DNA of 64,000 nt from an uncultured bacterium (GTDB lineage Bacteria; Cyanobacteriota; Vampirovibrionia; Gastranaerophilales; Gastranaerophilaceae): the NCBI GenBank assembly GCA_949294335.1, contig CASFGO010000013.1, positions 1-64,000 of the forward strand, in the 5' to 3' direction. The position numbers were made by a program, and so were the translations under genes. The notes beneath the pieces are model-generated. The model had not been told where the DNA came from, ran no database searches, and worked only from the letters and a program-made list of their open reading frames with translations. The first letter of the stretch is position 1. Each line of letters begins with the position of its first letter. Positions 25,294 through 33,638 of this stretch are shown here, piece after piece.

Positions 25294-25302
25294 ATTATAC
25301 CA
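25294..25302 (-). promoter_or_regulatory. Extended -10 (TGg-TATAAT) for the leaderless amidase gene
   Basis: On the minus strand TGG-TATAAT, then six bases (AATTTT), then the ATG. No ribosome site. This is the cleanest leaderless case in the window. Confidence 0.65.
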
Positions 25303-25316
25303 AAAAATATAAAAGA

Positions 25317-25345
25317 TTGACCAAAAATATAAAAAACTATATAAT
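25317..25345 (+). promoter_or_regulatory. Promoter of the cdd-pgpH-ybeY-dgkA operon
   Basis: TTGACC (25317-25322), 17 bases, TATAAT (25340-25345), with about 40 nt to the first start codon. It is divergent from the amidase promoter. Confidence 0.75.
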
Positions 25346-25387
25346 TTGTATTAAAGTGAAGTAGACACTCCAATGGGGAGAGATATA

Positions 25388-25741
25388 ATGGTAACAAAAG
25401 ATAGACGTTGGTATGATACACATTTTGAAACACAAAAAACTTTATCACTTCTGCAAAAATTACCAGAAGAAGAAAAAGAAGCTTTATCTGAATCATTAAT
25501 TTCAATAGTTAAAGAAATTAAACAATTTCACCGCAATGATTATGAAGATGAGAATAAAGAACCTCCATTAAGCTTAGGTATTGAAAGAGTAATTGGACTT
25601 TATCAATCCTCAAATGGTAGAAGATGGTATGATAAATCAGATAGTTTAGGATTTGCACTAAAAGCAATGTCAACCTTGCCAGAATCTGATTTTAAGAATA
25701 TAATGGATGGACTATCAGTAACACTTTCTTCAAGACAATAA
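25388..25741 (+). CDS. Unknown protein with two RRWYD motifs
   Basis: 117 residues, helical and acidic, no signal peptide. RRWYD occurs at the N-terminus (about residue 6) and again at about residue 80, each followed by a helix with L-P-E-x-(E/D) (KLPEEEKEAL and TLPESDFKNI). The protein thus looks like a duplicated ~60-residue unit. I recognise no named family. The start at 25388 fits GGGGAGAG at 25375-25382 better than the ATG at 25373, which overlaps that site. It heads the six-gene operon, 24 nt before cdd. Confidence 0.7.
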   Translation: MVTKDRRWYDTHFETQKTLSLLQKLPEEEKEALSESLISIVKEIKQFHRNDYEDENKEPPLSLGIERVIGLYQSSNGRRWYDKSDSLGFALKAMSTLPESDFKNIMDGLSVTLSSRQ

Positions 25742-25765
25742 GTCCCAAAATTAAAGGCGGTAAAA

Positions 25766-26149
25766 ATGGCAGATTACAACAATTTAATGAATTTAGCAAA
25801 AGAAGCATCAACAAATGCATATTGTAAATATTCTAATTTCAAAGTAGGAGCCTGCGTTCTGACATCATCAGGACAAACATTTAAAGGATGTAATTTTGAA
25901 AATTCTAGCTATGGCTTAGCAATATGCGCAGAAAGATGTGCTGTAGGTGCTGCCATCGTAAATGGAGAAACATCAATTAGAGCAGTTGCTATTTACTCTC
26001 CAAACACTGACAATTGTTATCCTTGCGGAGCTTGCAGACAAGTTCTTAATGAATTTAAAGATGGAGATATTGATGTTATTACAGAAGAAAATGGTGAGTT
26101 AAAGATAACAAAACTATCTTACTTATTACCGGAAAGTTTTTCATTATAA
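25766..26149 (+). CDS. cdd: Cytidine deaminase
   Basis: 127 residues, the typical short homotetrameric form. The sequence has YSNFKVGAC, GCNFENSSYGLAICAERCA (zinc Cys and catalytic Glu) and PCGACRQVLNEF (the two other zinc Cys). It deaminates cytidine and deoxycytidine in pyrimidine salvage. Its place next to ybeY and dgkA is a common bacterial neighbourhood. Confidence 0.95.
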   Translation: MADYNNLMNLAKEASTNAYCKYSNFKVGACVLTSSGQTFKGCNFENSSYGLAICAERCAVGAAIVNGETSIRAVAIYSPNTDNCYPCGACRQVLNEFKDGDIDVITEENGELKITKLSYLLPESFSL

Positions 26150-26150
26150 A

Positions 26151-26375
26151 ATGTATATTTTTGAATTAATATATAAATTATTTCATAAAGAAAAAAAAGA
26201 CCTTGAAGAATTTAACTATGACCCCCTTAATCAGCAATTAATGGATGACTATGAAAGATGCGATCACGAATTCATGCCTGTTGATAGCACAGGAGAAACT
26301 CTTGCTTGTATTAAATGCGGGTTTATAGTAAAACGAAATAATATAAATGAGGTTAATTATGGTTCAAATTCTTAA
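26151..26375 (+). CDS. Small zinc-ribbon-like protein
   Basis: 74 residues starting one base after the cdd stop. Its C-terminal half has CDHEFMPVDSTGE, then CIKCGFIVK, giving C-x-H and C-x2-C positions suited to one zinc ion. The N-terminal ~35 residues are helical and charged. No function is assigned. It overlaps the pgpH start by 17 nt, so it belongs to the operon. Confidence 0.65.
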   Translation: MYIFELIYKLFHKEKKDLEEFNYDPLNQQLMDDYERCDHEFMPVDSTGETLACIKCGFIVKRNNINEVNYGSNS

Positions 26376-28548
26376 TGATATATATGATGATTTAAAACAA
26401 GCATCTGTGACAAACATATTGATGTTTTTATTATTTTCAATATTATTAACAATAATTATTTCATCACAAAATTTCTTTTTTCAAAGAATAATAGAAAATG
26501 GTATCAGTAAAAAAGATATTATTGCAGAAAAAACAATTACAGTTATTGATACAAAAAGAACTGAGCAACATAAAAAAGATGTTGCTATGAATATTGAACC
26601 AATACTTATACCTGCAGAAGACGATTTTATTAAGGTCAATTTAGATACACTTGAAAATTCAATTGTTCAAATCCGTCATAAAAAAGTTGAGCCAACAATT
26701 AAAAGAGCAGAACTTGGAATGCTATTTGACATTGCTGCTCAATACAAAAAAGATTATTTATCGAATTATCTATTAAATGTATCTGATGCAAATTTACAAA
26801 AAATATTTGATAAATCAAAATTAACATTAACAACAGTTTTGAATAGAGGTATTACTGAAAGTGAATATGAAAATAGCGATATAGAAAAAATTATATTTAG
26901 ATGTATACCTCCAAATACTCCAAGAAATCAAGCTAATGTTGTTACAGCAATATTAAAAGAAATTATTGCTCCAAACTTAGTTGTTGATGAATTAGCTACA
27001 GAAATTTCAAGAAAAAATGCCCAAAATGCAGTAAAACCTTATGAAGTTGTATTCCACAAAGGAGATAAAATTGTTTTCGAAGGTGAGCCTGTTACGAAAT
27101 TAAAAAAAGATGCATTAAGAGAAGCTGGTTACAATGTATTAGAGATAAATTTCTTAGGTATTTTAGGGATATTCTCAATAGTTGTATTCTCAACTTTAAT
27201 ATTTATACAATACGAAAAGAATTTTGAACGAGTATTTTTTGAACCACACCATTTAACAATTACAGGATTCCTATCATTAGTTATTGCATTAATTGCTGTT
27301 GCAATGCCTACAGGGTTTTCACCTAACATATTACCAATACCTGCCTATATAATAATTTTATCTATTTTTACAAATGCTAGAATCGCATTTTTTGCAACAA
27401 CATTATTATTAGGCGTATTAATTGTAGGACTACACTATTCAATAGAATTTGTTACAACTGTTTTATTAATGAATACATTTTCAATGATTTGTATATCTAA
27501 ATTAAAATTTTCAAGAAGATTTGATTTAATATTAACAGGTTTAAAAATATCCGTAGCTGGGGTATTAATTGTATCTGCAATATATTTCTTAGAAAAATTT
27601 ATGATTGATATAGATAATGCTTTAATATTAAGAGATGTAGTTATGATTTTCTTAAATGGTATCCTAAGTGGCATAATTGCATTAGGAACATTACCTATAT
27701 TAGAAAGCACTTTTGGCATAATTACTCCATATGGTCTTGCGGAATTAGCAGATCATAATCAACCATTATTAAAAAGACTTCAATTTGAAGCTCCGGGGAC
27801 TTATCACCACAGTTTGATGGTTTCAAACTTAGCAGAAGCTGCTGCTGAAGCTATTGGAGCTAATCCAATACTTGCAAGAGTTGGAGCATTCTATCACGAT
27901 ATTGGTAAACTAAAAAGACCTTTATTCTTTGTTGAAAATCAGTCTTACTTCGGAATAGAAAATCCTCATACAAAACTTAACCCAAGATTAAGTAAAATGG
28001 TTATAACAGCTCATCCTAAAGATGGTGTGGAATTAGCTAAAGAATACCATTTGCCAGCTATTATTTCTAATTTTATGTTACAACACCATGGAGAAGGACT
28101 TGCAAGCTATTTTTATAATCAAGCTATAGCAGAAGAAGGTATTGAAAATGTTAAAGAAGAACAATTTAGATATACAGGTCCAAAACCAAACATGAAAGAA
28201 ACTGCAATTCTAATGATTGCAGATGCTGTTGAATCCGCTGTTCGTTCATTAAAAAATCCAACTAATGAAGAAATTGAAGAAATAATTGCAAAAATCATTA
28301 AAGAAAGATTAAATGATGGTCAATTATCAGATGCTCCTATAACTCTTAAGGACTTGAAAATTATTTCAACAACATTTAGTAGGATCTTAAGAGGAATGCA
28401 GCATCAAAGAATAAAATATCATCAAGATATGGTTAAAGAATTTGATAAAAACTCACAAACAACTTCAATCAATCCTACTTTTGATAAAGATTTAGAAGAT
28501 AAAATTAAACAATTGGAACAAAACAAAAATGAACAACAAAACAATTAA
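26359..28548 (+). CDS. pgpH: 7TM-HD family phosphohydrolase (PgpH-like)
   Basis: 729 residues. An N-terminal membrane segment (about 14-35) is followed by an extracytoplasmic 7TMR-HDED domain (about 45-265), seven membrane segments (265-460) and a cytoplasmic HD domain. The HD domain has H-x-H around GTYHHSLMVSNLAEAAAEAIG and FYHDIGKLKRP. PgpH-type enzymes hydrolyse c-di-AMP, the expected function here. The start at 26359 has GAGG six bases ahead; the earlier in-frame ATG at 26347 overlaps it. The gene overlaps ybeY by 20 nt. Confidence 0.92.
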   Translation: MVQILNDIYDDLKQASVTNILMFLLFSILLTIIISSQNFFFQRIIENGISKKDIIAEKTITVIDTKRTEQHKKDVAMNIEPILIPAEDDFIKVNLDTLENSIVQIRHKKVEPTIKRAELGMLFDIAAQYKKDYLSNYLLNVSDANLQKIFDKSKLTLTTVLNRGITESEYENSDIEKIIFRCIPPNTPRNQANVVTAILKEIIAPNLVVDELATEISRKNAQNAVKPYEVVFHKGDKIVFEGEPVTKLKKDALREAGYNVLEINFLGILGIFSIVVFSTLIFIQYEKNFERVFFEPHHLTITGFLSLVIALIAVAMPTGFSPNILPIPAYIIILSIFTNARIAFFATTLLLGVLIVGLHYSIEFVTTVLLMNTFSMICISKLKFSRRFDLILTGLKISVAGVLIVSAIYFLEKFMIDIDNALILRDVVMIFLNGILSGIIALGTLPILESTFGIITPYGLAELADHNQPLLKRLQFEAPGTYHHSLMVSNLAEAAAEAIGANPILARVGAFYHDIGKLKRPLFFVENQSYFGIENPHTKLNPRLSKMVITAHPKDGVELAKEYHLPAIISNFMLQHHGEGLASYFYNQAIAEEGIENVKEEQFRYTGPKPNMKETAILMIADAVESAVRSLKNPTNEEIEEIIAKIIKERLNDGQLSDAPITLKDLKIISTTFSRILRGMQHQRIKYHQDMVKEFDKNSQTTSINPTFDKDLEDKIKQLEQNKNEQQNN

Positions 28549-29044
28549 TATTTTTACTGAAAATATTTATCCCGATTGGGATCTTGATGAGTTTAAGGCT
28601 ATAACTGTAGGAAGAAATGTTTTTAACTATTATTTAGAAAATTTGCTTAATAAATCTTGTTTATCTGGATTTGATTTTGAAACAATTACTTTTGATATAC
28701 TTTTCTGCGATAGTAATAAAACTCATCAAATCAATAAAGAATATCGAGAAAAAGATTATCCTGCAGATATAATTACTTTTGCTATTTTTGCAGATGATGA
28801 TTCAAAATTTATTTTTGATGGAGATATAAATTTAGGTGAAATTATTATTGCTTTAGATAAAGTAAAAGAAGAAGCACATAAAAAAAATGTATCAAATGAA
28901 TATGAACTATATTTTCTGATATCTCATGGAATTATGCATTTGTTAGGATTTGACCATCAAACAGAAGAAGATTATAATTTTGTTGTAGATGAACAAAGAA
29001 AAGCATTAAAATATGCACTAGAGGATTGTAATGACAAAATTTAA
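28529..29044 (+). CDS. ybeY: Endoribonuclease YbeY
   Basis: 171 residues. The zinc motif H-G-I-M-H-L-L-G-F-D-H gives H133, H137 and H143; INKEYREKDYPADIITFAI and LGEIIIALDKVKEEA also match the family. YbeY acts in 16S rRNA 3'-end maturation and ribosome quality control. It overlaps pgpH upstream and dgkA downstream, the common order pgpH-ybeY-dgkA. Confidence 0.95.
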   Translation: MNNKTINIFTENIYPDWDLDEFKAITVGRNVFNYYLENLLNKSCLSGFDFETITFDILFCDSNKTHQINKEYREKDYPADIITFAIFADDDSKFIFDGDINLGEIIIALDKVKEEAHKKNVSNEYELYFLISHGIMHLLGFDHQTEEDYNFVVDEQRKALKYALEDCNDKI

Positions 29045-29420
29045 ATCACAAGGTTTCGGAAATACTTTTAAAAATGCAAGAAAAGGTTTTAGACTTGTTG
29101 TAAAAAGTGAGCGAAATTTAAGAGTTCACTTGGTTGTTGCATCTCTAGTTATAGCAATGGGATTTGTTTTTCAATTTACAGCAATTGAATTTTGTATTGC
29201 ATTAATTGCAATTGCAAATGTAATTGTAGCAGAAATGCTAAATACCGCAATTGAATTTGCCCTTGACTCTATTTATCATAATAAATACAGTAAAATGGTT
29301 GGAATGGCAAAAGATATTTCAGCCGGAGCTGTTATGTTTGCGACTATTATAAGTAGTATAATCGGTTTCATCCTATTTGGGAAAGCGGCATTTGATATGT
29401 TTTTAGCAACATTTTTGTAA
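29031..29420 (+). CDS. dgkA: DgkA-type lipid kinase (undecaprenol or diacylglycerol kinase)
   Basis: 129 residues with three membrane segments. The catalytic stretch NVIVAEMLNTAIEFALD (E and N, E of the active site) and the front end FGNTFKNARKGFRLVVKSERNLRVH match the prokaryotic DgkA family. In operons with ybeY and pgpH the enzyme usually phosphorylates undecaprenol, feeding the cell-wall lipid carrier pool. Last gene of the operon. Confidence 0.92.
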   Translation: MTKFKSQGFGNTFKNARKGFRLVVKSERNLRVHLVVASLVIAMGFVFQFTAIEFCIALIAIANVIVAEMLNTAIEFALDSIYHNKYSKMVGMAKDISAGAVMFATIISSIIGFILFGKAAFDMFLATFL

Positions 29421-29553
29421 ACTTTTGTTAATAAATACCTCAGAGAGTTAAAGTTTTTAATTAAATATCCGTATAGTAAACTATCAGGAATGGGAATTAG
29501 GAAACAAAAAGGACAAAGGTATTTATAATGCAGATAGTGAATTAAATTTTTAT

Positions 29554-29595
29554 TAGTCGGACAAATTTTGATTTGTAAAAATTCCGACTATATTT
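29554..29595 (+). terminator. Hairpin with T-rich tail downstream of dgkA
   Basis: TAGTCGGA (29554-29561) pairs with TCCGACTA (29583-29590), with a nested ACAAAT/ATTTGT stem. It could end the dgkA operon or a small RNA. Confidence 0.55.
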
Positions 29596-29703
29596 AGTAT
29601 TGCATTAATTAAAAATTAGTATCAAAAATTATAAATTGAAAGGTATTTTCAATTTATAACAAATTGCAAGAATCAAAAATATAATTTTTCCCTATAATTA
29701 TTT

Positions 29704-29727
29704 GGCGCCATTGGCGCCTTTTATTTT
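29704..29727 (+). terminator. GGCGCC hairpin terminator
   Basis: GGCGCC-att-GGCGCC followed by ttttatttt. It is strikingly GC-rich for this DNA. It lies 107 nt before the next gene. Confidence 0.65.
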
Positions 29728-29833
29728 ATAATTAACAAATTTTAATATTTATAAAATAAAAGGAAATTTTTTGTTACAAAAAAACTTTAATAATATATAA
29801 GGTTATTAGGTATTTTTTAGGTTGGTATAAATT

Positions 29834-30349
29834 ATGGTTGATTTTAATTACAACAATTACAATTACGTTTTCCAAAATGCAGATAGTACAAATTTTAATC
29901 AAAAAACAGAAGAACAAATTAAATCTAAATTAGCAGAAGATGAAATACGCAATTGTTACAATGAATTAGGAGAATATTCTGCACCTTCAATGGAAAATAT
30001 TTGTTCCATTTGGAATAATAATTTTAAAGAAGCTGGTAATAATTTCTACGCAGAACATATGCAATATTGTGATATTTATGGAGATGCAGCAGCTACATAT
30101 GGACAAGGTATCAGAAACGGTTCAAATCTTGAACCATTATTAGAAAATATTAAAACATCAACAAAATCTGCAATTAATGGACTAAAACAATTAATTACAA
30201 AAGAAAAACAGTTTATAACACAAAATTCTATTAAAGATGAGAAAGAGTATAAAAAAGAAAATTCAGAAAATAATAATGAAAATAAAGAAGATAATGATAA
30301 AAATATGTTAGATACATTTATAAAAACTATCAACAATATTTTTGCATAA
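29834..30349 (+). CDS. Unknown protein with Asn/Glu/Lys-rich tail
   Basis: 171 residues. The N-terminus is Asn/Tyr-rich (NYNNYNYVFQNADSTNFNQK). The middle is helical (EEQIKSKLAEDEIRNCYNELGEY... to about 135). A charged tail of E, N, K and D (about 138-158) precedes a final short helix. There is no signal peptide and no family I recognise. AGGTTGG stands about 10 nt before the ATG, and a TGGTATAAA box overlaps the region, so the mode of initiation is uncertain. Confidence 0.6.
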   Translation: MVDFNYNNYNYVFQNADSTNFNQKTEEQIKSKLAEDEIRNCYNELGEYSAPSMENICSIWNNNFKEAGNNFYAEHMQYCDIYGDAAATYGQGIRNGSNLEPLLENIKTSTKSAINGLKQLITKEKQFITQNSIKDEKEYKKENSENNNENKEDNDKNMLDTFIKTINNIFA

Positions 30350-30418
30350 AACTACTACAAACATAGGATGAAATTTTTCCCATAACCCTCAATAATATAT
30401 TTGGAGGGAGTGTAACTT

Positions 30419-30625
30419 ATGCCAAAAGAAGCTTTTTATCCGCAAAATAATGGAGAATTATCAGATTCAATCACTCAAAATTGGACTGAACAAGCTCTTG
30501 AATGTTACTCTCTTAATGGGAATTGTCAAAACTGTTCTATTTCAAAAGGACACTATTCTTTTGTTTGTCAAATGCCAAAAGTTATTGAAACTTTAAAACT
30601 TCTATATGGTGAACCTAAATTATAA
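30419..30625 (+). CDS. Small four-cysteine protein, unknown
   Basis: 68 residues with a strong ribosome site (GGAGGGAG). Cysteines in ECYSLNGNCQNCSISKGHYSFVC, spaced C-x6-C-x2-C-x10-C, could bind a metal or an iron-sulfur cluster. No signal peptide. Confidence 0.6.
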   Translation: MPKEAFYPQNNGELSDSITQNWTEQALECYSLNGNCQNCSISKGHYSFVCQMPKVIETLKLLYGEPKL

Positions 30626-30739
30626 TTGTTGTAAATGAGCCCCTAATTTGATATAATAATCTCTGATAATAGTGTTTATTATAATACTATATTATTTTTG
30701 AGAGGCATTCTTTAGCTAATATATTGAGGATTTTAATTT

Positions 30740-32638
30740 ATGACAAAACTATCAATTGCTTATGCTCCTGATGACGGTTATATTAATATGACTGTAGTAT
30801 CTATGTTTAGTGCAGTTCAAAATAACACGGATTCAGAAATTGAATTTATTATACTGTACTCTAAATTAACTGAAGAAAGCATTAGTAAATTAAATAGTAT
30901 TAAGTCAAAATTTAATTGCAATATTCGATATATTAAAATAGATGAATCTGAGTTTTCTGAATTCCCGATGTCAAAATGGGTTACAGTACAAGCTTGGTAT
31001 CGAATTAAAATTCCTGATTTATGTCCTGATTTAGATAAAGTATTATATTTAGATTGTGACACAATGGTTAATCAACCTCTCAAAGACTTATTCAAAATTG
31101 ATTTAAAAAATAATTATGTTGCAGCAGTAAAGGATGTATGGGACGTAGATAAACATCTTAAACGTTTATCTATGATAAGTGACTCTTACTTTAACTCTGG
31201 AGTTATGCTTATAAACTGTGAACAATGGAGAAAGGATAAGTTATACCAAAAGATAAAAGATTATGCTATTACAAATAAAAAGATTATAAAATTTTGCGAT
31301 CAAGATAGCTTAAATAAAGTTATAGACAATAGAAAAATAAATTTACATCAAAAATATAATTTTATGGATACTTGGTGGAGAAATTACTATAATCAATATG
31401 AAGCTGATGATTTAAGAGCATATGAAGAAGCTAAATTAAATCCAGTAATTGTTCATTTAACAGGTCCCAAGCCTGACATTAAGGGTTGCGGGAATTCAAT
31501 GTGCGAAAAATGGTGGTACTATACACGCTTAACAGATGTATACTTAGAAGAAACTGAAAAATTTAAAAATTCTAAAGATAATTCAAAGAAAAAGAAAATT
31601 ATTTCTCAAATATTCAATATCAAAAATGAATACCGTAATAAAGACAAATGGAAAGTTTTAACAATTCTAGGTTTTAAACTTAAATTTAGACTTGAATATG
31701 ATGAAAAAGTATTTGTAATTTTTAATACAGCATTTATCGGAGATATTCTATTAAACAATACTTTAGTACAAAATATTAAATACTTTTATCCACATTCAAA
31801 AGTTGTTTATGTTGTACAACCTCAATTCAAAGATATTGCAAAGTACCAAATAGGTGTTGATAATGTTATAACTTTTAATAAAAAGAAAGGTAATAACATA
31901 TTTGGATTTTTAAAATTTATTAGGAATTTCCCATACAAAAATATTTTTGCATCATTTGTTATCTATTCAAATGATAGAAACTTAATATTATCAAGAATGT
32001 TAAGAGCAAAACATATAATCACAGAACCACATAACTGGTTCACAAAATTAATGTCAACAAAGGGAAAATATAATAGAAAAACATATACACATAAGCGTGA
32101 TATAGCAACTGGATTAATTGAACCACTTACAGGAAAGTCACTAATGAACCTACCTATAAGATATGAAGTTCCTGAAATAAATACTGAAGTAATAAAAGAA
32201 GTTGAAGCTATCAATAAAGAATTAATATCAATTACTACAACAAGCAAGTTTAAGCCCAAAGATATGCCTATTAAAGATGCATTAGAACTAATTAATTTAA
32301 TTAACAACTCAGGGAAATGCCCAATAATCCTTGGAGCAGGTGAAGTTGCACAAAACTACATTCAAGAATTAAAGAATTTAGGATGTACAAACTTTATTAA
32401 TTTAGTAGATAAAACTGATTTTATTGAATTGGCAAATATTTTAAAATTATCTAGAACTTTAATTTCTGTTGATACGGGCACAATGCATATGGGTAATGCT
32501 CTTGATATTCCAACTGTGGCTGTATTTTATTCTCATGGCAAAGAATTATGGGCACCACAAGAAGGATTGTATAAATCAATTGTACTTTCCGGTAAACCAA
32601 CAGCAGAAGAAATATACAAAACATTAGACAAAGTGTAA
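30740..32638 (+). CDS. Fusion of GT8 and GT9 glycosyltransferase domains
   Basis: 632 residues. The first ~275 are a GT8 enzyme of the LgtC type: SIAYAPDDGY, the metal motif D105-C-D107 in LYLDCDTMV, YFNSGVMLINCEQWR and the closing HLTGPKPD. After a charged linker (about 275-325), residues 330-632 are GT9 (heptosyltransferase-like): FNTAFIGDILLNNTLVQNIKYFYPHSKVVYVVQP and VDTGTMHMGNALDIPTVAVF. It would add two sugars, or act in successive steps, on a lipid-linked surface glycan at the inner membrane face. This domain pairing is unusual. GAGGAT is upstream. Confidence 0.87.
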   Translation: MTKLSIAYAPDDGYINMTVVSMFSAVQNNTDSEIEFIILYSKLTEESISKLNSIKSKFNCNIRYIKIDESEFSEFPMSKWVTVQAWYRIKIPDLCPDLDKVLYLDCDTMVNQPLKDLFKIDLKNNYVAAVKDVWDVDKHLKRLSMISDSYFNSGVMLINCEQWRKDKLYQKIKDYAITNKKIIKFCDQDSLNKVIDNRKINLHQKYNFMDTWWRNYYNQYEADDLRAYEEAKLNPVIVHLTGPKPDIKGCGNSMCEKWWYYTRLTDVYLEETEKFKNSKDNSKKKKIISQIFNIKNEYRNKDKWKVLTILGFKLKFRLEYDEKVFVIFNTAFIGDILLNNTLVQNIKYFYPHSKVVYVVQPQFKDIAKYQIGVDNVITFNKKKGNNIFGFLKFIRNFPYKNIFASFVIYSNDRNLILSRMLRAKHIITEPHNWFTKLMSTKGKYNRKTYTHKRDIATGLIEPLTGKSLMNLPIRYEVPEINTEVIKEVEAINKELISITTTSKFKPKDMPIKDALELINLINNSGKCPIILGAGEVAQNYIQELKNLGCTNFINLVDKTDFIELANILKLSRTLISVDTGTMHMGNALDIPTVAVFYSHGKELWAPQEGLYKSIVLSGKPTAEEIYKTLDKV

Positions 32639-32648
32639 ATATTAAAAT

Positions 32649-32690
32649 GAGCCTTTCCTTTGTTTTGGGAAGACTCACGTTTTTCTTCTT
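32649..32690 (+). terminator. Terminator of the GT8-GT9 gene
   Basis: A 10-bp stem with one mismatch (32649-32658 and 32667-32676), followed after 3 nt by a T-rich tract. Confidence 0.6.
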
Positions 32691-32749
32691 TTCTTCATTC
32701 AACACACGACACCTTTCAAGAGAGATAAAAAACGTATAAATAGTGTTAG

Positions 32750-32998
32750 TTAAACTTCAACGAATAATCGTTGACCTACAATATTTGGCTTATTATTATA
32801 ATATCCTGCAAAATAACCTCCTGTTACTGGTTTATTTTTTGCATAATTAGCAAATGGATTTGAACCTTTTACTGTTACAAAAGGATTAGCTCCTGGATTC
32901 ATTGCAACATGTTCAACATTTGTTCTAATTGGTGCAACTACTGCTTTTGTTTTTGTTGGTGCTAGCATATTTGCTAGATAATTCACGATTCCTGCCAT
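32750..32998 (-). CDS. Small NPF-containing protein, unknown
   Basis: 82 residues with AGAGG ahead of the ATG. The N-terminal ~15 residues are hydrophobic (MAGIVNYLANMLAP), too short for a normal signal peptide. The rest is P-, N- and V-rich with NPF twice (NPGANPFVTVKGSNPFANY) and a Gly/Tyr-rich stretch (GGYFAGYYNN). It looks disordered or structural, and I know no family. Confidence 0.6.
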   Translation of the reverse strand: MAGIVNYLANMLAPTKTKAVVAPIRTNVEHVAMNPGANPFVTVKGSNPFANYAKNKPVTGGYFAGYYNNKPNIVGQRLFVEV

Positions 32999-33160
32999 AC
33001 ATCAAACCTCTTTTATACAAACCTTTCAATTCTTTTTTAATGATATTTTTTTCCAAGTCAAAATATTATACGACATTTATTTACAAAACTTAACATTATA
33101 ATGAAAATATAGTTTATTTAATGTATTAAATAAAAATATAGTAAATACAATTAAGGTAAC

Positions 33161-33634
33161 ATGAACATTTTATTTAAAGGGAAACCTGACAACTATCTAA
33201 AAATAGATAATACAGTATCTCGTTCTGCTCAACCAAACTCTGAAGATTTTAAATGGCTAAAAGAACAAGGAGTAACTGATATTATAAATTTTAGAACGAT
33301 GTATGTTTCAGGACTTGATTTTGATGAAAAGCAGATTGTAGAAAAAGAAGGTATGAAATACCATAATATACCTTCATATACTCGTCATCCTCAAGAAAAA
33401 AATATTGGACAGTTTCTAAATATTGTAGAAAATGTAAAAAATGAGGGCGGTAAAGTTCATATACACTGTAAGGCAGGAGCTGATAGAACAGGAATGTATT
33501 CTTGGATTTATAAACAAAAACATAATATTGGCACAATGGCATCCAATGAACAAGAAATGCTTAAAATGGGTCACCATAACAAAACTTATCCACATCTTAT
33601 TGATTGGATTAAAAATTTTTTATCTAAAAAATAA
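33161..33634 (+). CDS. FKG-motif dual-specificity-type protein phosphatase
   Basis: 157 residues. F5-K6-G7 comes right at the start (MNILFKG). The rest is a compact cysteine phosphatase: SRSAQPNSEDFKWLKEQGVTDIINFR, then the P loop H-C-K-A-G-A-D-R-T-G with C103 and R109, and a preceding helix with a partial general-acid loop (SYTRHPQEKN). Such enzymes remove phosphate from Tyr/Ser/Thr or from lipids and nucleotides. No signal peptide. AAGG precedes the start. It converges on argS with only 4 nt between. Confidence 0.85.
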   Translation: MNILFKGKPDNYLKIDNTVSRSAQPNSEDFKWLKEQGVTDIINFRTMYVSGLDFDEKQIVEKEGMKYHNIPSYTRHPQEKNIGQFLNIVENVKNEGGKVHIHCKAGADRTGMYSWIYKQKHNIGTMASNEQEMLKMGHHNKTYPHLIDWIKNFLSKK

Positions 33635-33638
33635 ACTT

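Larger units (their letters stand above)
29421..29833 (+). ncRNA. 413-base gap with stacked hairpins, candidate small RNA(s)
   Basis: No gene is visible. AAATACC near 29425 can pair with GGTATTT near 29519 around ~85 bases. Next is an 8-bp stem (29554-29561 and 29583-29590) enclosing an inner ACAAAT/ATTTGT stem. Then comes a 13-bp perfect hairpin (29629-29641 and 29647-29659), and last a GC-rich hairpin with a T-rich tail at 29704-29727. This looks like one or two structured transcripts. I could not match 6S, tmRNA, SRP or RNase P RNA. Confidence 0.4.

Noticed and set aside
25266-25505. Minus-strand frame opposite the RRWYD gene
   Set aside because: It spans the divergent promoters of the amidase and the operon, and the plus-strand gene has a strong ribosome site.
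29421-29833. Known housekeeping RNA (6S, tmRNA, SRP RNA, RNase P RNA)
   Set aside because: None of their conserved sequence blocks was found, so the region is left as an unassigned candidate.
32451-32705. Minus-strand frame overlapping the end of the GT8-GT9 gene
   Set aside because: It covers the conserved GT9 C-terminus in antisense and contains the terminator sequence; no ribosome site.
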